A stretch of 15,056 nt of DNA from Acidimicrobiaceae bacterium. Its GTDB lineage: Bacteria; Actinomycetota; Acidimicrobiia; Acidimicrobiales; Ilumatobacteraceae. The first letter of the stretch is position 1. Each line of letters starts with the position of its first letter. This document shows positions 1-7,703 of this stretch, piece by piece. A program made the position numbers and the translations under genes. Location: positions 1 through 15,056 of the forward strand of contig CANLHV010000021.1 in assembly GCA_947490975.1 (NCBI GenBank), in the 5' to 3' direction. The notes beneath the pieces were generated by a model. It did not search any database. It worked only from the letters and a program-made list of their open reading frames with translations, and was not told the origin of the DNA.

Positions 1-126
1 TTACTTGGCTGGCAACCCGAATTGAAAGGTCTCGCTGGCTTTGAAACTGGACTCAAAAAGACGATCGAATGGTTCTTGAACCCAAAAAATCTCTCGCGAT
101 ACAAGGCTGATCGGTACAACCTCTAA
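1..126 (+). CDS. legB: 3' end of a LegB-type NAD-dependent sugar-nucleotide 4,6-dehydratase (partial)
   Basis: Only the last 41 codons are present, read from base 1 in frame 1 to a TAA at 124-126. The fragment starts LLGWQPE and contains a GLKKTIEWF segment, which matches the C-terminal helix of extended short-chain epimerase/dehydratases. It ends in a KADRYNL tail like that of LegB 4,6-dehydratases. LegB makes the 4-keto-6-deoxy sugar nucleotide that LegC then aminates, and legC begins five bases downstream, so the context agrees. The Rossmann NAD site and catalytic Tyr/Lys lie outside the window, so the assignment rests on the tail and the neighbours. It could be another extended-SDR sugar dehydratase. 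Confidence 0.8.
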   Translation, partial: LLGWQPELKGLAGFETGLKKTIEWFLNPKNLSRYKADRYNL

Positions 127-130
127 ATAG

Positions 131-1318
131 ATGACCACCTCTAATCTTTCCAAGCAAGAGTTTCTTGCAGTTTTAAAATCGGTGCTTGGAGAATCTGGCA
201 GTTCGCCAATTGCACTGCATGAGCCAAACATTGGTAAACGCGAAAACGAGTTGGTATCAAAGTGTCTTGCATCTGGTTGGGTTTCGTCGGTCGGTGAATA
301 CATCTCAGAGTTCGAACAAGGACTGGCCCGGTTCACGAACTCAAAGCACGCAATCGCGGTTGTCAATGGCACAGCCGCCCTGCACCTTGCGCTTCATTCG
401 GTTGGCGTCAAACCAGGCGATGAAGTGCTTGTGCCAACACTGAGTTTTGTTGCCACCGCAAATGCAGTTTCACATTGCGGTGCGATTCCGCACTTTGTCG
501 ATAGTGACCCCAAAACCCTTGGTCTAGACCCTCTTGCACTGCGCGAATATCTGAGTGCAAATGCCACATTACGAGATGGCGAACTACATAACACAACTAC
601 AGGTCGAAGAATCAGCGCGGTTGTGCCGATGCATACCTTTGGTCATCCAATAAATATTTCTGCACTGGTTGATGTTGCTAAAGAATTCAATTTAGAAATT
701 GTCGAAGATGCAGCCGAATCAATTGGCAGTTATGTCGGTAATACCCACACAGGAACATTCGGAAAGTGTGGCACTCTTAGTTTCAACGGAAACAAAACCA
801 TTACTACGGGCGGTGGCGGCGCAATTCTGACAAATGATGATGACCTCGCTCAACGAATTCGACATTTAGCAACAACTGCGAAAATGCCACATGATTACGA
901 ATACATCCATGATGCCGTCGCGTTCAACTATCGCATGCCAAACATCAACGCAGCACTTGGATGCGCGCAACTAAGCCGACTTGATGATTTTCTATCCGCC
1001 AAACGTATTCTCGCTAATAAATATGCCGAGGGTTTTACTAGTGCAGGGTCAATGCAATTTGTTACCGAGCCTCACGGCACAACCTCAAATTACTGGCTAA
1101 ACACAATTCGATTGAATAAGCCAGATTTAGGTTTGCGAGACGAATTGCTGGTTGCTGCCCGAGCCAATGGGTACATGTGTCGACCCGCTTGGAACTTGCT
1201 GCACACTCTGCCGATGTACGAGAGTTCACCTCGGGCCAAATTACCGGTGGCGCAAAATCTGTGGCAGTCGCTGATAAACATACCGAGCAGTGCACGGCAC
1301 TATTTAGGGCAAAATTAG
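131..1318 (+). CDS. legC: LegC-type PLP-dependent sugar aminotransferase (DegT/DnrJ/EryC1 family)
   Basis: This 395-residue protein has the usual length of the DegT/DnrJ/EryC1 family. VVNGTAALHLAL near residue 80 is the cofactor phosphate-binding loop. D193 in EDAAES is the aspartate expected to pair with the PLP ring nitrogen. K222 in SFNGNK, followed by a TTGGGG stretch, is the internal aldimine lysine. In the legionaminate pathway this enzyme transfers an amino group from glutamate to C4 of the 4-keto-6-deoxy-GlcNAc nucleotide in the cytoplasm. Its place between legB and legG supports that substrate. The ATG lies five bases after the legB stop with no clear ribosome binding site, suggesting coupled translation. 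The stop TAG overlaps the next GTG start by one base. Confidence 0.93.
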   Translation: MTTSNLSKQEFLAVLKSVLGESGSSPIALHEPNIGKRENELVSKCLASGWVSSVGEYISEFEQGLARFTNSKHAIAVVNGTAALHLALHSVGVKPGDEVLVPTLSFVATANAVSHCGAIPHFVDSDPKTLGLDPLALREYLSANATLRDGELHNTTTGRRISAVVPMHTFGHPINISALVDVAKEFNLEIVEDAAESIGSYVGNTHTGTFGKCGTLSFNGNKTITTGGGGAILTNDDDLAQRIRHLATTAKMPHDYEYIHDAVAFNYRMPNINAALGCAQLSRLDDFLSAKRILANKYAEGFTSAGSMQFVTEPHGTTSNYWLNTIRLNKPDLGLRDELLVAARANGYMCRPAWNLLHTLPMYESSPRAKLPVAQNLWQSLINIPSSARHYLGQN

Positions 1319-2472
1319 TGCGCCGAAAAATCTGTGTAGTCACGGGTACACGCGCCGAATATGGGTTGCTGCGTCCGTTACTCAAGATTTTAAAAGATGA
1401 TTCTGAAGTCGAACTACAACTTGTGGTTACTGGGTCTCATCTCTCGCCAACTCATGGCATGACAGTTAGCGAAATAGAAAGTGATGGTTTCGTGACTAGT
1501 GCGAAACTGCCGATTGATCTTTCAGACGATTCGAAACTCGCCACAGTCAAAGCCATGGCAAACGTAACAACACAAATTGCAGAGACTTTCTCGAGCCTTA
1601 AGCCTGATTTGATTGTGCTACTTGGTGACCGTTACGAAATTTTGGCCGCGGCACAAGCTGCACTGATACTCAATGTTCCGGTCGCCCACATTCATGGTGG
1701 CGAGGTCACTACCGGAGCGTTTGACGACAGCATTCGACATGCTGTTACAAAAATGGCGAGTTTGCATTTTGTTGCTGCACAAGAATATGCACGCCGAGTT
1801 ATGCAACTTGGCGAGCAACCGACTTCTGTCTTCAACGTCGGCAGCCTTGGGGTTGAAATCGCTTTAAAGACCGAGTGCTTGAGTAGAGAAGAACTAAGAA
1901 CTTTTCTGAATGTTGAATTGAAAAATCCAATTTTGCTCGTCACATATCATCCAACGACTCGCAGTGCTATTTCGGCAACCGAAGAGATCGACCACGTTTT
2001 ATCGGCTCTTGAAAATTTTAGTTACTGCACTATCGTCTTCACCGGCGTGAATGCCGACCCTGGCAATTCAGAAATTTCGTCGCAAATCAAAAAATTTGTA
2101 CAACGTGATCCAAAGTTGCGATCTTTGCATGCATCACTCGGGCAACATAAATATTTGAGTCTTCTCAATTTGTGCGATGCCGTAATCGGCAATTCATCCA
2201 GCGGAATCATTGAAGCACCTGCTTTTGGTAAGCCAACTGTCAATATCGGCAATCGCCAAAATGGTCGCATTCGTGTGAATTCGATAATTGACGTCGGTAT
2301 TGCAAAGCAAGAGATTCAAACAGCGATCGAAACGGCATTGTCATCAACTTGGCGCGAGCGTTGTGCTGAAGTTGTCAGCGGATACAAGTTAAGCAACACT
2401 GCACAGCTCATTGCCGATACTCTAAAAAACGCAGACTTAAATCTGCATAAGACATTCTTCGACATGCCGTGA
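1318..2472 (+). CDS. legG: LegG/NeuC-type hydrolysing sugar-nucleotide 2-epimerase
   Basis: I start this gene at the GTG at 1318, giving 384 residues, because homologues begin directly with the (M)RRKICVVTGTRAEYG-type strand. The in-frame ATG at 1177 would add 47 residues lying wholly inside legC. The family signature is complete: GTRAEYG at 10-16, GDRYE at 103-107, HIHGGE at 124-129 and GNSSSGIIEAP from 291. These form the nucleotide and active-site residues of the GT-B-fold UDP-GlcNAc 2-epimerase/NeuC family. The enzyme should remove the nucleotide from the di-N-acetyl 6-deoxy sugar (bacillosamine-type) while inverting C2, giving the manno sugar used by LegI. NeuC acting on UDP-GlcNAc is the alternative, but legB and legC next door favour LegG. 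The stop overlaps the GTG of legI. Confidence 0.93.
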   Translation: MRRKICVVTGTRAEYGLLRPLLKILKDDSEVELQLVVTGSHLSPTHGMTVSEIESDGFVTSAKLPIDLSDDSKLATVKAMANVTTQIAETFSSLKPDLIVLLGDRYEILAAAQAALILNVPVAHIHGGEVTTGAFDDSIRHAVTKMASLHFVAAQEYARRVMQLGEQPTSVFNVGSLGVEIALKTECLSREELRTFLNVELKNPILLVTYHPTTRSAISATEEIDHVLSALENFSYCTIVFTGVNADPGNSEISSQIKKFVQRDPKLRSLHASLGQHKYLSLLNLCDAVIGNSSSGIIEAPAFGKPTVNIGNRQNGRIRVNSIIDVGIAKQEIQTAIETALSSTWRERCAEVVSGYKLSNTAQLIADTLKNADLNLHKTFFDMP

Positions 2473-3560
2473 ACTCAATGATCCGAGCCAAAAAAACTTT
2501 CATCATCGCCGAGGCTGGTGTTAACCACAATGGCTCAATGAAACTCGCTCACGAATTAGTCGACGCCGCAATATCTGCGGGTGCTGATGCCGTCAAGTTT
2601 CAATCGTTTATCGCTTCGGCAATAGTGACGGCCGATGCGAACAAGGCTGAATACCAAATAATCAACACTGGTTCGAGTGAATCGCAGCTAAAGATGCTGC
2701 AAGATCTCGAGCTTTCGCACCAACAACAACGCGAACTTTACGAATATTGCCAGGGTCATGGCATTCAGTTTTTGTCGACCCCATTCGATTCAGTAAGCCT
2801 TGATTTTCTCACTGCAGATCTGGGACTCACGACGATAAAAGTTGGTTCAGGAGAACTTACAAACGCACCATTTCTGCTCGAAGTGGCTCAATCGGCAGAA
2901 AAGATAATTCTTTCAACCGGCATGAGCACGATTGACGAAGTAACTGAAGCCATCGGTGTGATTGCTTTTGCAATGACATCATCAACTAGTGCGAGGCCCA
3001 GCAAAACCTCGATGACTGCCGCGTTTGAAAGCCCCGAGGGCAAAAAGGCAATAAATGAGCGCGTGACGTTGCTTCATTGCACAACCGACTATCCAACTAA
3101 ACCAGAAGATGTCAATTTGAAAGCGATGTTGACTCTTGGCGACAAGTTCAAATGTCAAGTCGGATTTTCAGATCATTCTGTCGGTGTTCATCTTGCCGTT
3201 GCTGCCGTAGCGATGGGTGCAACAATCATTGAAAAACACCTGACAACGAGCCGAGCATTGCCTGGCCCTGACCATAAAGCGTCGCTTGAGCCAAACGAAT
3301 TCAAAAATTTAGTGCATCAGATTCGAGAGCTCGAAAGCGCCCTCGGAAGCGGCGAAAAAGCACCAACCGAAGTTGAAATTCAAAATAAGAAAATTGCCCG
3401 TCGAAGCATCGTTGCCGCTAAACAAATAAAAATTGGCGAAGTGTTCACGAAAGACAACATCGTGATCAAGCGACCAGGCACTGGTCGATCGCCGATCGAA
3501 TATTGGTCGCTTCTCGACACGAAGGCAACACGCGACATCGCCGAAAATGAAATCATTTAA
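2469..3560 (+). CDS. legI: LegI/NeuB-type N,N'-diacetyllegionaminate synthase with C-terminal SAF domain
   Basis: This 363-residue protein condenses phosphoenolpyruvate with a six-carbon amino sugar to give the nine-carbon acid. AEAGVNHNG is at residues 14-22. The two metal-binding histidines are H236 in FSDHS and H257 in EKHL, 21 residues apart as in characterised NeuB. HCTTDYP lies upstream of them. Residues from about 311 (RRSIVAAKQI) form the SAF/antifreeze-like domain, which covers the active site of the dimer partner. An insertion around residues 160-195 separates it from short NeuB proteins and resembles LegI. The GTG at 2469 gives a four-base GTGA overlap with legG. The ATG at 2478 would shorten the protein by only three residues and cannot be excluded. 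Confidence 0.93.
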   Translation: MNSMIRAKKTFIIAEAGVNHNGSMKLAHELVDAAISAGADAVKFQSFIASAIVTADANKAEYQIINTGSSESQLKMLQDLELSHQQQRELYEYCQGHGIQFLSTPFDSVSLDFLTADLGLTTIKVGSGELTNAPFLLEVAQSAEKIILSTGMSTIDEVTEAIGVIAFAMTSSTSARPSKTSMTAAFESPEGKKAINERVTLLHCTTDYPTKPEDVNLKAMLTLGDKFKCQVGFSDHSVGVHLAVAAVAMGATIIEKHLTTSRALPGPDHKASLEPNEFKNLVHQIRELESALGSGEKAPTEVEIQNKKIARRSIVAAKQIKIGEVFTKDNIVIKRPGTGRSPIEYWSLLDTKATRDIAENEII

Positions 3561-3562
3561 CG

Positions 3563-4207
3563 ATGAGTCAAAAAGCCAATAAAAATGTTTATCTCGTCGC
3601 GTGCGGTGGTCATGGTCGCGTCGTGCTTGATGCTTTAATTTCGTCAAACAAAAAAATTAATGGCATTATCGATTCGCAACTCGAACCTGGTTCAGAAATA
3701 TTCGGTGTCAAAGTTTTAGGCGATGATTCATTTTTAAAAGAACTCAATCCACTAGAAACAATCCTCATTAACGGTTTAGGTTCAACCGGTAGCACCCGAG
3801 GGCGAATCGAAATATATGAGCGCTTCACACAACTCGGCTTCGTGTTTGAAGGTACGGTTCATCCGGCCGCATCGGTCGGAGCCGAGTGCAGAATCAACCA
3901 AAGTGCTCAAATTATGGCGGGTGCAGTTTTACAAAACCGAGTTGAGGTCGGCGAGAATGTAGTTATCAACACACGTGCGTCGGTAGATCACGATGTTGTC
4001 ATCTCTGCACACGCAGTCGTTTCTCCTGGTGCGATTATTTCTGGTGCCGTGAAACTCGGACGTGGCGCATTCGTCGGCGCCGGAGCCGTCATCATCCAAG
4101 GCATCGAAATCGGAGAAAGTTGCGTCATTGGTGCTGGCGCCGTTGTGCGACATCATGTAAAAGCAAACACCACCGTCGTTGGGAACCCCGCAGCACAATT
4201 AGAATAG
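3563..4207 (+). CDS. legH: NeuD/PglD-type left-handed beta-helix acetyltransferase (probable LegH)
   Basis: The protein is 214 residues. It has an N-terminal Rossmann-like PglD_N domain (YLVACGGHGRVVLDAL, residues 10-26), then hexapeptide-repeat turns from about residue 98 to the end (for example GAVLQNRVEVGENVVI and VGAGAVIIQGIEIG), closing with GNPAA. H143 in ASVDHDVV matches the catalytic base of PglD. Such enzymes use acetyl-CoA to acetylate the 4-amino group of the sugar nucleotide (LegH/PglD) or, as NeuD, O-acetylate sialic acid. The pathway needs an N-acetyltransferase and this is the only one in the window, so I favour LegH. Its position after legI is also typical of NeuD. The ATG is two bases after the legI stop. 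Confidence 0.8.
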   Translation: MSQKANKNVYLVACGGHGRVVLDALISSNKKINGIIDSQLEPGSEIFGVKVLGDDSFLKELNPLETILINGLGSTGSTRGRIEIYERFTQLGFVFEGTVHPAASVGAECRINQSAQIMAGAVLQNRVEVGENVVINTRASVDHDVVISAHAVVSPGAIISGAVKLGRGAFVGAGAVIIQGIEIGESCVIGAGAVVRHHVKANTTVVGNPAAQLE

Positions 4208-4212
4208 AAGCA

Positions 4213-5262
4213 ATGTCAAATTGGCGAGATGCCCTCGTTTCGAGTTCGACCTCTTTGCGTCAAACTATCGAAGCAATCACCAAGGGCAACTTGCAGATTG
4301 CACTTGTCGTTGACTCTGAAAACAAACTGCTCGGCACAGTTACTGACGGTGATATTCGCAAAGCGATTTTGGCGGGCAAAGATCTAAATATTGCCGCTGG
4401 CGAAGCCATGCGAAGCCAACCAACTACAAGTTCGGCAAATACGCCAAGAGCAGCAATTCTGAATTTGATGCGAGAAAAGCGAATTCACCAAATGCCGCTG
4501 GTCGATGATCAAGGCAGAGTCGTCGATGTATTGACGGTCGACGACATGATCGGCGCGTCTCAACGACCAAACACCGTCGTGATTATGGCTGGAGGTTTAG
4601 GCACTCGCCTGCACCCTCTAACTGAAGAAACCCCAAAACCGATGCTCAAAGTCGGTGGCAAGCCGATTCTCGAAACAATTATTCAATCATTTATCGATCA
4701 AGGCTTTACCAACTTCTATGTCTCGGTTAATTACAAAGCAACAACTATTTCTGAATATTTCGGCGACGGATCACGCCTCGGTGCAAAAATTAGTTATCTT
4801 CACGAGAAGTCGAGGCTTGGTACCGCCGGTGGACTTTCGTTGTTGCCCCGCGATATCCATGCGCCAATCATCGTGATGAACGGCGATTTGTTAACTCGAA
4901 TCTCAGTCGATGCACTTTTAAATTTTCATGAGCGCGAAAATGCAGTTGCGACTATGGTCGTTCGCGAAGATCACTACCAAGTGCCATACGGTGTTGTCGA
5001 GGTTGATGGCACTCAAATTGTTGGCGTTGAAGAAAAACCAATTCAAAGACACTTAGTCAACGCCGGAATTTATGTCATTAGCCAAGCAGGTCTAAGCAAT
5101 ATTCCAGATGACACTTTTTACGATATGCCAACACACTTTGCGAAACTTTCCGCAAACGGCCACCGCACAGCGGCATTTCCATTGCACGAATATTGGGTAG
5201 ACATAGGGCGCCTAGACGAACTTGAGCGTGCTCAGCGCGAATGGCCTCAGGAAACTCAGTGA
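4213..5262 (+). CDS. ptmE: PtmE-type CBS-domain sugar-1-phosphate nucleotidyltransferase
   Basis: I start at the ATG at 4213 (349 residues), five bases after the acetyltransferase stop. The in-frame ATG at 4120 would lie inside that gene. Residues about 8-115 form a CBS pair (VTDGDIRKAIL near 43-53 and the matching VLTVDDMI near 106-113). The nucleotidyltransferase domain begins at residue 122, with the NTP loop GGLGTR at 127-132, PKPML at 141-145, LGTAGG at 202-207 and the metal-binding D225 in MNGDLL. In Campylobacter jejuni, PtmE of this architecture makes a GDP-activated glucosamine, feeding a GDP-linked legionaminate pathway. The CBS pair suggests control by adenine nucleotides, which is inference. 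Guanylyl rather than uridylyl specificity cannot be read from sequence. Confidence 0.88.
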   Translation: MSNWRDALVSSSTSLRQTIEAITKGNLQIALVVDSENKLLGTVTDGDIRKAILAGKDLNIAAGEAMRSQPTTSSANTPRAAILNLMREKRIHQMPLVDDQGRVVDVLTVDDMIGASQRPNTVVIMAGGLGTRLHPLTEETPKPMLKVGGKPILETIIQSFIDQGFTNFYVSVNYKATTISEYFGDGSRLGAKISYLHEKSRLGTAGGLSLLPRDIHAPIIVMNGDLLTRISVDALLNFHERENAVATMVVREDHYQVPYGVVEVDGTQIVGVEEKPIQRHLVNAGIYVISQAGLSNIPDDTFYDMPTHFAKLSANGHRTAAFPLHEYWVDIGRLDELERAQREWPQETQ

Positions 5263-6167
5263 ATGTCGCCGTAGTCGGTGCTGGTTCAATCGGTTCACGA
5301 CATCAAAGAATTCTTAAACAACTCGGTCACAAAGTTTCTGTCGTATCGGCAAACTCACCTGACGCCGACTTTCGATCTATGTCCGATGCTCTAGAGCGAG
5401 AGTCATTTGATTATGTCGTAATCGCTAGTCAGACATCTCAACACGTCATCGACTTATCAGCGCTGATAAACAACCGATTCAATGGCAGAGTGTTGATTGA
5501 AAAGCCGTTATTCGAAAAACTTCATACATTGGAAGAAAATAGCTTTTCATTTGCGGCAGTCGGTTACAACCTGCGTTTTCATCCGGCGATTGTGTGGCTA
5601 AAAGACACATTGCCAAAACTCGGCAAATTAACCTCAGCAAACTTTTATGTTGGTCAATTCTTGCCAACATGGCGACCTGATTCTGATTACCGAAAGTCAA
5701 GTTCGGCACGAGATATTTCTGGTGGCGGTGTTCTGCGCGATCTAAGCCACGAGTTGGACCTAGTGCAATACCTATTAGGCGATTGGCAGCAACTAACAGC
5801 GGTTGGCGGAAAGTTCAGCGATCTTGAAATTGCAACAGACGATACATTTTCAATTTTGATGACCAGCACTAAGTGCAACGCAATTTCGGTTCAGCTGAAT
5901 TATGTAGACCGCATCAAGCAGCGATACATAACGATCAATGGCAACAACGGCACAGTCAGCATCGACTTGATCTCTAATACGGCAAAATTTAGTGATCTCG
6001 ACGTTAAGTTTTCGGTCAACGCAGACGATACATATGTCGCTCAACATCTCGCCGTAATTTCAAATGACTCACAAAACACATGCTCGCTAAGTGAGGCACT
6101 GAAAGTTGTTGAGACGATCCAAGCGATCGAAAAGTCTGCTGAAAAACTAAAGTGGATTAGCCAATGA
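5259..6167 (+). CDS. ptmF: Gfo/Idh/MocA-family NAD(P)-dependent oxidoreductase (PtmF position)
   Basis: The GTG at 5259 gives 302 residues and a four-base GTGA overlap with ptmE. The ATG at 5241 would add six residues and a 22-base overlap; I prefer the GTG because the Rossmann strand MNVAVVGAGSIGSRH then starts the protein. GAGSIG at 7-12 is the dinucleotide loop and EKP at 81-83 is the family active-site motif. The C-terminal half should form the open beta-sheet domain, with SGGGVLRDLSHELD carrying the usual HELD histidine. It sits between ptmE and legF, the place of ptmF (Cj1330) in Campylobacter jejuni, where the product takes part in supplying the glucosamine precursor. I am sure of the family and only moderately sure of the role and symbol. 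Confidence 0.72.
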   Translation: MNVAVVGAGSIGSRHQRILKQLGHKVSVVSANSPDADFRSMSDALERESFDYVVIASQTSQHVIDLSALINNRFNGRVLIEKPLFEKLHTLEENSFSFAAVGYNLRFHPAIVWLKDTLPKLGKLTSANFYVGQFLPTWRPDSDYRKSSSARDISGGGVLRDLSHELDLVQYLLGDWQQLTAVGGKFSDLEIATDDTFSILMTSTKCNAISVQLNYVDRIKQRYITINGNNGTVSIDLISNTAKFSDLDVKFSVNADDTYVAQHLAVISNDSQNTCSLSEALKVVETIQAIEKSAEKLKWISQ

Positions 6168-6862
6168 AGATTCTTTGCACGATTTGTGCCCGCGCAGGCT
6201 CGAAAGGTGTCACCAACAAAAACTTAAGGCCAATCAATTCAAAGCCATTGATTGTCTATTCAATCGAGCAAGCCCTAGCCACAAAACTCTTTGATCAAAT
6301 TGTCGTCAGCAGTGACAGTGCCGAGATACGAAATGTTGCCCTCGCTAATGGCGCAACTTATGCAGTTGAACGCCCATTTGAATTGGCTTCAGATACAGCA
6401 CCGAAGCTGCCAGCAATTCGTCACTGCGTTGAATCTGCCGAAAAAAAGTTTGGACAATTTGAAGTGATAATCGACCTAGACGCCACTGCACCGTTACGAG
6501 ACCCTGAAGACATTTTGGGTGCGCTTGAACTGTTGAAAACTACAAACTCTGACAATGTGATTACTGGTACCCCGGCACACCGATCGCCCTACTTCAATCT
6601 CGTCGAAACCAACGAGCAAGGCATTGTTCACCTTTCAAAACAGCCGCGAGCTGCAGTAGACCGCCGTCAAGATTCTCCTGAGTGTTTTGATATGAATGCT
6701 TCAATTTATGTCTGGCGTCGTCACGCATTATTTGAAAACGAAACACTGTTCACTAAAAGTACGCGACTATTTGTCATGCCACGCGAACGCTCAATAGATA
6801 TAGATTCTCAGGCCGACTTTGACATGGTTGAATGGTTGATGACGAAAGGCAACACTAAGTGA
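6164..6862 (+). CDS. legF: CMP-legionaminic acid synthetase (LegF/PtmB, NeuA-type cytidylyltransferase)
   Basis: This 232-residue protein starts with an ATGA overlap on the upstream gene. It opens with ICARAGSKGVTNKN, whose RAGSKG (10-15) is the CTP-binding loop of CMP-NulO and CMP-Kdo synthetases. DLDATAPLR at 104-112 corresponds to the family's LQPTSPLR segment, though DATA in place of QPTS is a divergent version. FDMNASIYVWRR and SIDIDSQADFD near the end are the usual sugar-binding and magnesium-binding segments. The enzyme activates legionaminate with CTP in the cytoplasm, giving the donor for surface transfer. The symbol follows pathway context; NeuA (sialate) or PseF (pseudaminate) specificity is less likely beside legB, legC and legG. 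Confidence 0.9.
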   Translation: MKILCTICARAGSKGVTNKNLRPINSKPLIVYSIEQALATKLFDQIVVSSDSAEIRNVALANGATYAVERPFELASDTAPKLPAIRHCVESAEKKFGQFEVIIDLDATAPLRDPEDILGALELLKTTNSDNVITGTPAHRSPYFNLVETNEQGIVHLSKQPRAAVDRRQDSPECFDMNASIYVWRRHALFENETLFTKSTRLFVMPRERSIDIDSQADFDMVEWLMTKGNTK

Positions 6863-7683
6863 GCGATCTTAAAAGTAATGACTTGTTTGATCTCGCTGGC
6901 AAAGTTGCTGTCGTAACGGGCGGGGCGGGTCTACTCGGTCAAGTTTTTTGCCAAGCACTTGCGACCGCCGGGGCGAATGTCGCAATTGTCGACCTCGACA
7001 AAAAGAAGGCTGCTGCGGCTGCTGCGAAAATCAACAAAGCAGCGAAACAAAAAGTTCTAGCTGTCGAATGCGACATAGCTTCGCCCGACTCTGTTTCGTC
7101 AATGGTTAAAGAAGTCGTTAACCAACTTGGTCGCATTGACATCTTGATCAATAACGCAGCATCAAAGGGGTCAAATCTTGACCAGTTCTTTGCCCCGTTC
7201 GAAAACTACTCTTTGCAAACTTGGCGTGAAGTCATGGCAGTCAACATTGACGGGCAATTTCTCGTGGCACAAAGTGTGGGCAACCAAATGAAAACGCAAG
7301 GCGGCGGGTCAATAATTCAAGTTGCTTCGATCTACGGTGTTGTCGCGCCAGATCAACGCATATATAAAGGTTCTGAATACAACGGGAGAGCTATTAATAC
7401 TCCCGCTGTTTATTCAGTTTCAAAAGCTGCTGTGCTTGGTTTGACAAGTTATTTGTCGACATATTGGGCCGACAGCAAAATTCGTGTCAACACATTGACG
7501 CCCGGCGGCATAGCTTCGGGTCAAAATAGTGAATTCAACAACAAATATTCGAATCGTGTTCCGCTCGGACGAATGGGTGAAGCGTCAGAGTTAACCGGTG
7601 CGTTGATTTACCTTGCTTCAGATGCATCAAGCTACGTAACTGGGCAAAACATAATTGTCGACGGCGGCCTATCAGCCTGGTGA
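6859..7683 (+). CDS. ptmA: PtmA-type short-chain dehydrogenase/reductase
   Basis: This 274-residue classical SDR starts at the GTG at 6859, a four-base GTGA overlap with legF. TGGAGLLG (20-27) is the cofactor loop, NNAA is at 98-101, and the active site is S157, Y185 and K189. The gap between S157 and Y185 is 28 residues instead of the usual 13 or so, because of an inserted loop (about 164-183, DQRIYKGSEYNG...). That loop resembles PtmA proteins of flagellin glycosylation loci. The C-terminal YVTGQNIIVDGG is standard. D45 after the second strand suggests NAD(H) preference. In Campylobacter, PtmA is reported to work with PtmF on the amino-sugar precursor; its reaction here is not shown by the sequence. 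Confidence 0.82.
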   Translation: MSDLKSNDLFDLAGKVAVVTGGAGLLGQVFCQALATAGANVAIVDLDKKKAAAAAAKINKAAKQKVLAVECDIASPDSVSSMVKEVVNQLGRIDILINNAASKGSNLDQFFAPFENYSLQTWREVMAVNIDGQFLVAQSVGNQMKTQGGGSIIQVASIYGVVAPDQRIYKGSEYNGRAINTPAVYSVSKAAVLGLTSYLSTYWADSKIRVNTLTPGGIASGQNSEFNNKYSNRVPLGRMGEASELTGALIYLASDASSYVTGQNIIVDGGLSAW

Positions 7684-7703
7684 TTTGCTAGGTTAATTCA
7701 GTC

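Noticed and set aside
1..372. Minus-strand open frame of 123 codons at the left edge
   Set aside because: It lies antisense to the legB tail and the start of legC, which both show clear family motifs; its translation has no recognisable domain.
1177..1317. Upstream ATG for the NeuC/LegG gene
   Set aside because: The extra 47 residues lie inside legC in another frame and do not resemble the family; the GTG at 1318 places the conserved GTRAEYG strand at the N-terminus.
4120..4212. Upstream ATG for ptmE
   Set aside because: It would begin inside the acetyltransferase gene and add 31 basic residues (RHWCWRRC...) unlike the CBS domain; the ATG at 4213 follows the upstream stop by five bases.
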